NCBI GenBank assembly: GCA_934489945.1
Contig: CAKSSY010000073.1
Span: 1-7,904, forward strand
Origin: an uncultured Eubacteriales bacterium
Lineage (GTDB): Bacteria; Bacillota; Clostridia; Oscillospirales; CAG-272
Reading direction: 5' to 3'
DNA: 7,904 bases
Shown here: positions 1 to 6,721 of the stretch, one piece after another
Layout of the letters: each line of letters begins with the position of its first letter
How positions within the stretch are numbered: the first letter of the stretch is position 1
Notes under the pieces: model-generated
Database searches by the model: none
Told to the model about the DNA's origin: nothing
Seen by the model: the letters and a program-made list of their open reading frames with translations, nothing else
Made by a program: the position numbers and the translations under genes

Positions 1-36
1 GTAACACGGCGATGATTTTCGGGTCTCGGACAGTCG

Positions 37-92
37 AAAAGGCGGCATCTCTTGACATCTGTTCTATCAGATGTCAAGAGATGCCGCCTTTT
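37..92. terminator. Bidirectional intrinsic terminator, perfect 25-bp hairpin
   Basis: Positions 37-61 and 68-92 are exact reverse complements around a 6-nt loop (TTCTAT, 62-67). The stem begins with AAAA and ends with TTTT, so a U run follows a GC-rich stem base on either strand. It lies 11 nt past the stop codon of the LysR gene and is the natural end of the minus-strand transcript. The symmetry means it could equally end a convergent plus-strand gene lying left of the window. The stem is longer and more perfect than most intrinsic terminators, so a small mobile repeat is an alternative. Confidence 0.85.
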
Positions 93-103
93 GAATTGTG
101 GTG

Positions 104-1033
104 TTAACTTCCGATATATTTACGCTTTGCGCGACAAAGATCGGTAATGAATTGTTTGTCCAGTTCGGTAAGATGATAATCTTGACGATAAATCAGCATA
201 TCCTTGTAGACACGTTTGTTGTCGGGACAGTCTTTCTGTACCAGTCCGTAGCGGTCAAGCAACTCATCCGGAACGGGAGATACCCACATGAAAGTATCGG
301 TGTTTCCCGATAATAGCTCAAACTGGCTGGCTCGTTCAAATACAAAAATGCGTTTTCGGATATCTTTGGGCAGTTCTTCTTTACGCACTGCTGCAAGGGG
401 CAGAGAGGGAACAAACGGATCGGCATGTGCGATTTCGGTGTAGGGAGACAAATCGGAATAACGGATGTCGTTCTTTCCGGCAAGAGGATGATGCTTGCTC
501 ATGACAAGGATATAGGTGAAAGCGGTTACAAGTTCACAGGCAATCCCTTTTTCTGCGAGCGACTCCTTGAAATATTTATCGTAATTTTCGGCATAACGGA
601 TAATGCCGAGATGATAGTCGGATTGGAGGATGTTTTTGATGGCACGCATGGCATTGGTTTCTTTGTAGAAAAAATCAAACGCTTCCTCCGATTTGACGGT
701 AGCTGTAAAGTGGGTAAAGGCTTCGGCAATATAGCTGGCACGTGGGACGGAAATGGAAAACCGACGTTTTTTGGTGACCCCCTGTTTGTAGATGGCTTCC
801 ACCTCTTCAATCTGTCCGAGAATCCGTCTTGCGTAGTCCAGAAACTCCTCTCCTTCCGGTGTGACGACCATGCCTTTTGGAGAACGTTCAAAAATCGTAA
901 TGCCGAGGTCTGCCTCAAGTTCACGAATGGCACGGCTGAGGTTCGGCTGCCCCATGTAGAGATTTTCAGCCGCTTTATTGAGAGAACCGGTTTTGGCAAT
1001 TTCCACGGCGTATTTCAGGTGTAGAATGTTCAT
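104..1033 (-). CDS. LysR-family transcriptional regulator
   Basis: This is a 309-residue cytoplasmic DNA-binding regulator of normal LysR length. Residues 1-62 form the typical N-terminal winged helix-turn-helix, with the family pattern GSLNKAAENLYMGQPNLSRA followed by IRELEADLGITIFERSPKG and a TPEG turn. A linker helix covers about 63-90. Residues about 91-300 are the co-inducer-binding domain, which starts at RFSISVPRAS and is more divergent, so the ligand cannot be named. The ATG start is supported by an AAAGGA site about 8 nt upstream. The gene lies 37 nt after the exporter permease stop, in the same direction, and runs into the terminator at 37-92, so it is probably the last gene of the hprK/exporter transcript. 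LysR regulators are often divergent from their targets, and this one is not. Its target is unknown, with the exporter a reasonable guess. Family assignment is secure. Confidence 0.93.
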   Translation of the reverse strand: MNILHLKYAVEIAKTGSLNKAAENLYMGQPNLSRAIRELEADLGITIFERSPKGMVVTPEGEEFLDYARRILGQIEEVEAIYKQGVTKKRRFSISVPRASYIAEAFTHFTATVKSEEAFDFFYKETNAMRAIKNILQSDYHLGIIRYAENYDKYFKESLAEKGIACELVTAFTYILVMSKHHPLAGKNDIRYSDLSPYTEIAHADPFVPSLPLAAVRKEELPKDIRKRIFVFERASQFELLSGNTDTFMWVSPVPDELLDRYGLVQKDCPDNKRVYKDMLIYRQDYHLTELDKQFITDLCRAKRKYIGS

Positions 1034-1070
1034 AAGCGGGTTCCTTTCACCGAAAAAATTTCATACAATA

Positions 1071-3827
1071 TTATTCATTGGCTTTCATGGCTTCTACCAT
1101 GTCAATTTTTTGCACATGACGACGCATGACGCGATTTACGAGCAGAGTAAACAACATGGAGATAAGCATAGCATAAAAGTAACTTGGCAGATAAATGTTT
1201 CTGCCGAACATGATTTGATCGATTTCCACCGTGCGGACGACGAAAGAATGGAGCCACACTCCGATACCGAGTCCGACAAGAGAACCGAGAAAACTCAGAA
1301 TATTGGTTTCACGGAAAATATAATGTTCAACTTCTTTTTTATGAAATCCGAGAACACGGATGGTGGCAAGCTCTTTGCGGCGTTCGCAAAGATTGACGTT
1401 GGTAAGGTTGTAAAGAACGACCATGCACAGAAGTCCCGCCGCCAGAATCAGGACCAGAATGACACCGTTGATACTCTTGATAGAATCGTCGAAGCTGTTC
1501 CGAAGGCTGAGAGAGGATTTGACGTAGATTACGCGGTCTTCCGTCATGATTTTCTTGGTGATTTCCTCGACATCGGCACCTTCTGCGGGACGGCAGAGAA
1601 TTGTGGAAAAATCGGCATCGGAACCGAATGTGGCATGGTAAGTTTCCGAAGAGAGGTAGGCGTAGGAGGCGATGTAATTTTCTGTAATGCCGACTACGGT
1701 GACTTCTTCGCGAACACCGTCAGCGTTTTCCAGTGTGACACGGTCTCCGACACGGATTTTCAAGGTTTCACACAGCTTTTCGGTCAAAACAACGCCGTTT
1801 TCGGGAAACGGAATGGTATTACCAGATTTGCGGTTTCGCAAAGTTATGAATTCATCGAAACGGGAGCTGTCGAACGGAACGGAAACGGTAATTGACTCGC
1901 TTTTTCCATCCGAAGAAACTTTGCCGCTTTGTTCGGAGTAGGGAAGAACACTTTGGAGGAGAGTCCGATCTTCAAGAAGCGTATATAACGAAGTTCCTTC
2001 TTTTGCAGCGTCTTCTCCGTCTGTCATAACACTCAGATCGTAGTGATAAAGTTCGGTGAACTGTTTGTCAACAATGTCGTGAATGGAGTCGCGTAATCCG
2101 AACCCGGTGAGAAGCAAGGCACTGCAACCCGCCACGCCGATTACCGTCATGAAAAAGCGTTTTTTGTAGCGGAACAGATTTCTGCACGTGACTTTTTGAG
2201 TAAAGTTCAACCGTTTCCAGATAAAAGTAAGATGTTCCATCCAGATTCGTTTGCCGGCAACGGGGGCTTTCGAATGTGTCAATTCTGCGGGGCAGGCGTG
2301 TGATTCTCCGTGGCAGGCAAGAACGGTTGCCAGAAGAATACTGCCGATCGTGATCGGTGCCACCCAAAGTGCGATTTCCGGACGGAAGGGGGTGAGTGTC
2401 CGCGGCAATATGAACATCATGCTGTAAGCGGAACTGATTGCAGCGGGAAACAGACGAAATCCGATTGCAAAACCGAGAATACAACCGAAAACGGACGAAG
2501 AAAGACTGTAGAGCAGGTATTCGTTCAGAATTTGTCGGTTTGTAAAACCAAGAGATTTCAGTGTACCGATTTGTGTGCGTTTTTCTTCGATGAGCCGCGT
2601 CATGGTGGTCAGAGCCACAAGAAGTGCCACCATGAAGAAAAACACCGGGAAAATTACGGAGAGTGCAGCCACTTTTCCGACATTGCTGTCATAACCGGAA
2701 AATCCGGAATCATCTGAGCGTGTACGCAGAATCCAACCGTCGGCTCCTGTCTTTTCAATTTGTTCTTCGGCATCGGCAAGAAACTCTTTTGCGGATTCAA
2801 GCAAGGCTTTTCCCGATGCAGGATCGGTGGTTTTCAGTGCATCGATAATCGCGTTTTGGGTTTGCGTAAAAAGTTCGGCAATGGTCGGAACTTTGAACAT
2901 CCATGTTTCCGTTCCGATGTTATTTTCGGGAAGCTCTATGGTTTCTGCCGAGGGCATTTGTCCCGCGGCAGCGAATTTTTCCAGTGTTTCAATCAGAGAA
3001 CGAAGCGCGGTTGTCTGTTCCCGGAGTTTCCGGCGGATTTCGTCGGTACGAAGTGCGGTGCGCTCTGTGCCGAGGGCTTCGATGGCAGGGGTCATTTCCC
3101 GTACAAGAGTTTTGTAGTCATCCCCGAATGTATTCAGATCTCGCGCTCCTTCCAAAGTCAGATAGAGGTCGGTAAAGTCATCAAAAGTAAAAAAATTATC
3201 CGTGGTGTAGATGTCTGCCTGAATCCGCCCGGTTCCTGCCGTGGTCGGTTCGGCGGTGATACCGATACAAAGAGGACTTTCCACAAATCCGACAATTGTC
3301 AGAGAATCTTTGCTCATGTTTTGACGGAGCATATCCGGGGCTTCGTTTTCATCCGAGACTGTAAGACAATCTCCGATTTTGAGACTACCGTCAAAATAAC
3401 GCCCCATCGTGACCTGAATTACACATTCTCCGCTTTCGCGCGGCATTCTTCCTTCCTTCAGAACGACATTGTTCAAAAGGCTTTTCCCGTTTTTATCCAA
3501 AGTGGCAAAAACACGGGAGGTGTAAGTCTCGGTTCCTTTTGCCAGAACGACATCGACAACTTTTGCCGCCTGAACGGTTTCTACACAATCGAGTCTGCCG
3601 AGTTTCTGTGCATCCTCCGGAGTAAATCCGAGTGTGGATTTGATGTCCATATCGTAGTAGCTGTTTTCATCCATATATTTGTCTGCAGTTTCGTACATAT
3701 CCGGTGAAGTGGCGGCGAGTCCTGCCATGAAGCCCGAACCGAGAGCAACGATAAAAAGAATCGACAAAAAGCGGTTCAGACTTCCACGGATATCACGCAG
3801 AATTATTTTTCGCGAGGTTTTTTTCAT
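1071..3827 (-). CDS. FtsX/MacB-type ABC exporter permease
   Basis: This 918-residue integral membrane protein is the likely transmembrane partner of the adjacent ATPase. About eight hydrophobic segments are visible, near residues 20-42, 385-408, 437-460, 486-506, 557-577, 787-808, 843-863 and 881-900. The layout is that of a duplicated FtsX permease: an N-terminal helix, an extracytoplasmic domain, a three-helix FtsX core with the cytoplasmic EEKRTQIGTLKSLGF motif (414-428), then a second helix, a second extracytoplasmic domain and a second core with the matching ERRKELATIRVLGF motif (815-828). Residues about 245-360 are charged and helical, probably coiled coil. Such systems move lipids, lipoproteins or peptides, or transmit force to cell-wall enzymes; the substrate here cannot be told. 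The ATG is 4 nt past the ATPase stop, and a GGTGA overlapping that stop can act as its ribosome site, so translation is probably coupled. Confidence 0.92.
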   Translation of the reverse strand: MKKTSRKIILRDIRGSLNRFLSILFIVALGSGFMAGLAATSPDMYETADKYMDENSYYDMDIKSTLGFTPEDAQKLGRLDCVETVQAAKVVDVVLAKGTETYTSRVFATLDKNGKSLLNNVVLKEGRMPRESGECVIQVTMGRYFDGSLKIGDCLTVSDENEAPDMLRQNMSKDSLTIVGFVESPLCIGITAEPTTAGTGRIQADIYTTDNFFTFDDFTDLYLTLEGARDLNTFGDDYKTLVREMTPAIEALGTERTALRTDEIRRKLREQTTALRSLIETLEKFAAAGQMPSAETIELPENNIGTETWMFKVPTIAELFTQTQNAIIDALKTTDPASGKALLESAKEFLADAEEQIEKTGADGWILRTRSDDSGFSGYDSNVGKVAALSVIFPVFFFMVALLVALTTMTRLIEEKRTQIGTLKSLGFTNRQILNEYLLYSLSSSVFGCILGFAIGFRLFPAAISSAYSMMFILPRTLTPFRPEIALWVAPITIGSILLATVLACHGESHACPAELTHSKAPVAGKRIWMEHLTFIWKRLNFTQKVTCRNLFRYKKRFFMTVIGVAGCSALLLTGFGLRDSIHDIVDKQFTELYHYDLSVMTDGEDAAKEGTSLYTLLEDRTLLQSVLPYSEQSGKVSSDGKSESITVSVPFDSSRFDEFITLRNRKSGNTIPFPENGVVLTEKLCETLKIRVGDRVTLENADGVREEVTVVGITENYIASYAYLSSETYHATFGSDADFSTILCRPAEGADVEEITKKIMTEDRVIYVKSSLSLRNSFDDSIKSINGVILVLILAAGLLCMVVLYNLTNVNLCERRKELATIRVLGFHKKEVEHYIFRETNILSFLGSLVGLGIGVWLHSFVVRTVEIDQIMFGRNIYLPSYFYAMLISMLFTLLVNRVMRRHVQKIDMVEAMKANE

Positions 3828-3831
3828 ACAG

Positions 3832-4533
3832 TCACCATTCGATTTTTTCGACCGGAGTCGGAGTGGTATTCACCTGCTCGGAGACTGCCTGCCCATTCTT
3901 TACCCGGATTACGCGGTCGGCAATTGCCGTCAGCGCGCTGTTATGGGTGATGATGATTACCGTTTTGCCGCCGGTTCGGCAAGTATCCTGAAGCAATTTC
4001 AACACGGACTTGCCTGTTGCATAATCCAAAGCACCGGTCGGCTCGTCGCAAAGGATCATTTTCGGATTCTTGGCAAGAGCACGCGCAATCGAAACGCGTT
4101 GCTGTTCGCCACCCGAAAGTTGGGCAGGAAAATTCTGCATCCGATCACCGAGACCCACTTCCCGAAGAACCTCGGAGGGATTCAGACTGCCGTGGCAGAT
4201 TTCTGTCGCCAGTTCTACGTTTTCATGTGCGGTCAGATTCTGAACCAAGTTATAGAATTGGAACACAAAACCGACATCGGTACGGCGGTAATCGGTCAGC
4301 TCACGTTCGGAAAGTGCGCTGACTTCGCGTCCGTCAAGCAGAACCTTTCCGGATGTAACCGTGTCCATACCGCCAAGAATGTTCAGAAGAGTAGTCTTGC
4401 CGGCACCGCTCGGTCCCACGATGACGCAAAGTTCACCGCGTTCAACCGAAAAACTGATGTCGTCAAGCGCATGAATCTCCTGTTCGCCGTTTTTATATAT
4501 TTTGAATACATGATGGAATTCGATATATGCCAT
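3832..4533 (-). CDS. ABC exporter ATP-binding protein, MacB/LolD type
   Basis: This 233-residue ATPase would power the permease encoded immediately downstream. All the expected motifs are intact: Walker A GPSGAGKT (40-47), Q-loop glutamine 92 in FVFQFYNLV, signature LSGGEQQR (139-146), Walker B MILCDEP (159-165, catalytic Glu164), the D-loop GALD (167-170) and switch His197 in ITHN. The N-terminal pattern YIEFHHVFKIYKNGEQEIHAL and the GQ-free compact fold are those of the LolD/MacB/FtsE group, whose members pair with FtsX-like permeases. The ATG start has a GGAG site about 6 nt upstream. It follows hprK by 61 nt, where I see only a 5-bp hairpin (ACCGT/ACGGT) and no convincing promoter or terminator, so co-transcription with hprK is likely. 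The gene ends 4 nt before the permease. Class is certain, substrate unknown. Confidence 0.96.
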   Translation of the reverse strand: MAYIEFHHVFKIYKNGEQEIHALDDISFSVERGELCVIVGPSGAGKTTLLNILGGMDTVTSGKVLLDGREVSALSERELTDYRRTDVGFVFQFYNLVQNLTAHENVELATEICHGSLNPSEVLREVGLGDRMQNFPAQLSGGEQQRVSIARALAKNPKMILCDEPTGALDYATGKSVLKLLQDTCRTGGKTVIIITHNSALTAIADRVIRVKNGQAVSEQVNTTPTPVEKIEW

Positions 4534-4594
4534 AAAAATCTCCGTACCGTTTCTGACGGTTTCTTAAGGTTTTGAAAGTTTATTCTTGCGTTTT

Positions 4595-5545
4595 TTAATG
4601 AGTTGTTGTTTCGGAATTCATATGTTCGATCAGTTTTTTGTTGAATTCCTCCGCTGTGTTGTAACCCATGCACTTCTGACGATTGTTCATTGCAGCAATC
4701 TCCAGTATAATGGCAAGATTACGTCCGGGTTTTACAGGAATGGTGATCATTGGAATTTCAAGCCCGAGGATTTCAATTTTTTCATCATCAAGACCAAAAC
4801 GATCGTACATTTTTCCTTGTACCCACTGTTCGAGGCTGACGACAAGATCAATTTTTTCGGTGTCTTTGACAGCACCGACGCCGAACAGTCGTTTGACATC
4901 AATGATTCCGATTCCGCGCAATTCAATGTAGTGGCGGATAATTTTGGGTGCGGAACCGACCAGCGTTTTTTTGGAGACGCGACGGATTTCCACAGCGTCA
5001 TCGGCAATCAGACGATGACCGCGTTTGACAAGTTCAATTGCCGTTTCGCTTTTTCCGACACCGCTGTCTCCGATGATAAGCACGCCTTCGCCATAAACTT
5101 CCACCAATACACCGTGGCGTGTCAGGCGGGGTGCCAGGTGTGTGTTCAGGGAAGCGATCAGTGCCGCAACCAGTGCGCTTGTCCGCTCGGAACTGCGAAG
5201 AACGGGAATCCCGACACGCATAGCCTCGTCAAGCATTTCCGGGAAAACCGAAAGGTCGGTTGAAAAGATGACGGAGGCAGGTTTGTGATCGATGAAATCG
5301 CGGAGCTTTTGAGATCGCACTTCAGGTTCACATTCGTCCAGATAGTTATGTTCTGCGCGTCCGATTACACAAATGCGTGTCGATTCAAAATTTCCGAAAA
5401 AGCCGGAAAGAGCCAATCCCGGTCGTGTAACGGCAGTGTTGCTGATCAGAATATCCGCGGCATCGCACGGCAGATAGACGGTTTCCAATTGAAATTCTTG
5501 AATCAGTTTTTGCAGAGATATGGTATACTCGCTTTCCATTTCCAT
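4595..5545 (-). CDS. hprK: HPr kinase/phosphorylase
   Basis: This 316-residue cytoplasmic enzyme phosphorylates HPr of the phosphotransferase system on its regulatory serine (Ser46 in known species) and removes the phosphate, setting carbon catabolite repression. Residues about 1-135 are the N-terminal domain. The C-terminal kinase domain carries the family Walker A GDSGVGKSE (159-167), followed by TAIELVKRGHRLIADDAVEI with the acidic pair Asp182-Asp183. The HprK signature ELRGIGIIDVKRLFGVGAV lies at 208-226 and the C-terminal loop IPVKPGRN at 269-276. Length and motif order match the family, and no key residue is missing. The first ATG is chosen because AGAGGA lies 7 nt upstream; a second in-frame ATG two codons later is possible. 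It is the first gene of the minus-strand operon and has its own promoter. An exporter and a LysR gene as downstream partners are unusual, since hprK often sits with lgt or cell-wall genes in Firmicutes. Confidence 0.97.
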   Translation of the reverse strand: MEMESEYTISLQKLIQEFQLETVYLPCDAADILISNTAVTRPGLALSGFFGNFESTRICVIGRAEHNYLDECEPEVRSQKLRDFIDHKPASVIFSTDLSVFPEMLDEAMRVGIPVLRSSERTSALVAALIASLNTHLAPRLTRHGVLVEVYGEGVLIIGDSGVGKSETAIELVKRGHRLIADDAVEIRRVSKKTLVGSAPKIIRHYIELRGIGIIDVKRLFGVGAVKDTEKIDLVVSLEQWVQGKMYDRFGLDDEKIEILGLEIPMITIPVKPGRNLAIILEIAAMNNRQKCMGYNTAEEFNKKLIEHMNSETTTH

Positions 5546-5592
5546 AATAGAATCCTCTTTTCGTTTTCAGTCGAACATTCGTATTTACTATC

Positions 5593-5621
5593 AGTATAAC
5601 ATAGAACGGCAAAATAGTCAA
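5593..5621 (-). promoter_or_regulatory. Sigma-A-type promoter of hprK operon
   Basis: Read on the minus strand, TTGACT (5621-5616) and TATACT (5598-5593) are separated by exactly 17 nt. Each box differs from consensus at one base. A TG dinucleotide one base before the -10 makes it an extended -10. An A/T tract including the palindrome AAAAATTTTT (5631-5640) lies just upstream, where an UP element would sit. The predicted transcription start near 5586 gives a leader of about 40 nt before hprK. Confidence 0.8.
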
Positions 5622-5655
5622 AGGGAGAATAAAAATTTTTAGGAAGAAGGAAAAA

Positions 5656-5687
5656 TTCACACGGCGGTCATAAAAACGTATTATAAT
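5656..5687 (+). promoter_or_regulatory. Probable promoter of lipoprotein operon
   Basis: Two overlapping readings are possible. TTCACA (5656-5661) and TATTAT (5679-5684) are 17 nt apart, each one base off consensus. A perfect TATAAT (5682-5687) overlaps the latter but is 20 nt from the same -35. Either reading starts transcription about 20-30 nt before the lipoprotein ATG. It is divergent from the hprK promoter, with about 35 nt between the two -35 boxes, so a factor binding there could affect both. Confidence 0.6.
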
Positions 5688-5718
5688 TAGGACAGAAATT
5701 GTGCGGGATGGTGAAACG

Positions 5719-6711
5719 ATGATGAGATGTTGGAAAAAAATACTGCCATGTCTGTTTGTGATTCTGATGGTGGTGGGAGTTTTTTCTTCCTGTTCTTCCG
5801 TTGGCAGAATCAAAAGTACGGCGGAAGAGGCAAAGGTGGTTGGAACCTGTGCAGGTTATGAGGTACGTTATGAGGAATTGCGCTATCTTGTGATGAAACA
5901 TAAGGAAGAATTGATTTCACAATATGGCGATGGGATTTTTGACACGGAAGAAAGCGGCGAGCAATATGAGGAAGAATTGAAAAAACTTGTGAATGCCTCG
6001 CTTTGTCAGAGCTATGCCATTCTTGATCTGTGCGAAAAAGAGAAGATCAGAACTGCCGATAAGGTGACCAAAAAAGAAGTTCAGGAAGAGGTGGATGCTG
6101 CCGCATCCGTGCTTGGGGGAACCAAAGAATATAAGGCATATCTTGATGAAAATTATATGACGGATGCCGTCTATCGTCTGTATGCTGCGATTGTCAGTTG
6201 TCAGTCGCGTTATTATGATGTTTTGGCACAGAATATGCAGAAAGAAGCCTATGATGCGGTTTTCGCACAGGATGGTTTTGTCCGGACGATGAGTATTTTT
6301 GTCAGAAACGATCCCGGAGAGAGCAAGTCGGAAAATCGTGCGGCGGCTGAGTATGTGCGTGACCGGATTCGCGAGGGAAAATCAATTGAAAGTTTTATCG
6401 GGACAAAGTACAATCAGGACACCTCAAATTGTGATTATTATTTTCCGAGAGGGTATATGGACGAGGCGTATGAGAACGCCGCTTTTGCGTTGGAGATTGG
6501 TGAAGTGAGCGATGTGGTGGAGGTGACGGACGGATTTTATGTTATGGCGCGTCTTGCGCCTGAGGATGGATATTTTCAGAACAATCTTGAAACGTTGATG
6601 CAGAAATATATTGTCGGAAAGATGAATATTGCCTTTGCGGACCGGGCGGGAGAACTTACATTCGAATCGAACGAATACGGAAAAACTCTTGTTTTTCATT
6701 CTATGAAATAA
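5719..6711 (+). CDS. Lipoprotein with degenerate parvulin-like (PpiC/PrsA/SurA) domain
   Basis: A 330-residue predicted lipoprotein. MMRCWKK, a hydrophobic run (ILPCLFVILMVVGVF) and SSC give a lipoprotein signal with lipidated Cys25. The lipobox is atypical, with Phe at -3. Residues about 37-175 are helical and charged, as in the SurA N-terminal/PrsA chaperone region. Residues about 187-280 resemble a parvulin prolyl isomerase: a first strand TMSIFVR, then YYFPRGYMDEAYENAAFALE and IGEVSDVVEVTDGFYVMARL, matching the family's FxxGxM...AFxLxxGEvSdpV...GYHIIkL. Both usual histidines are replaced (Ser in the first strand, Tyr in the last), so isomerase activity is doubtful and a chaperone or scaffold role more likely. 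ATG 5719 is preferred over an in-frame GTG at 5701, which would place charged residues ahead of the signal; GGTGA at 5710-5714 sits 4 nt upstream, or 7 nt from ATG 5722. The next gene follows after 10 nt. Confidence 0.82.
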   Translation: MMRCWKKILPCLFVILMVVGVFSSCSSVGRIKSTAEEAKVVGTCAGYEVRYEELRYLVMKHKEELISQYGDGIFDTEESGEQYEEELKKLVNASLCQSYAILDLCEKEKIRTADKVTKKEVQEEVDAAASVLGGTKEYKAYLDENYMTDAVYRLYAAIVSCQSRYYDVLAQNMQKEAYDAVFAQDGFVRTMSIFVRNDPGESKSENRAAAEYVRDRIREGKSIESFIGTKYNQDTSNCDYYFPRGYMDEAYENAAFALEIGEVSDVVEVTDGFYVMARLAPEDGYFQNNLETLMQKYIVGKMNIAFADRAGELTFESNEYGKTLVFHSMK

Positions 6712-6721
6712 AGGAGAAGCT

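Noticed and set aside
1..36. Possible 3' end of a convergent plus-strand gene left of the window
   Set aside because: Stops occur at 2-4 and 13-15 and a terminator follows, but too few codons are visible to support any gene.
978..1895. Plus-strand open frame (305 codons) spanning the LysR start and the permease end
   Set aside because: It crosses two well-supported minus-strand genes and the gap between them, and has no family features.
2760..3707. Long plus-strand open frame (315 codons) opposite the permease
   Set aside because: It has no recognisable domain and is rich in Cys, Phe and Arg in a way typical of an antisense shadow. The minus-strand frame has clear FtsX motifs.
3679..4575. 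Plus-strand open frame (298 codons) opposite the ABC ATPase
   Set aside because: The opposite strand encodes a complete ABC ATPase with every motif, so this frame is a codon-bias shadow.
4534..4594. Hairpin between hprK and the ATPase as a terminator or attenuator
   Set aside because: The stem is only 5 bp (ACCGT/ACGGT), with no T run directly after it, so it is too weak to call.
5701..5718. GTG start at 5701 for the lipoprotein
   Set aside because: It would add acidic residues before the signal peptide and lacks a ribosome site. ATG 5719 or 5722 follows GGTGA and gives a normal lipoprotein signal.
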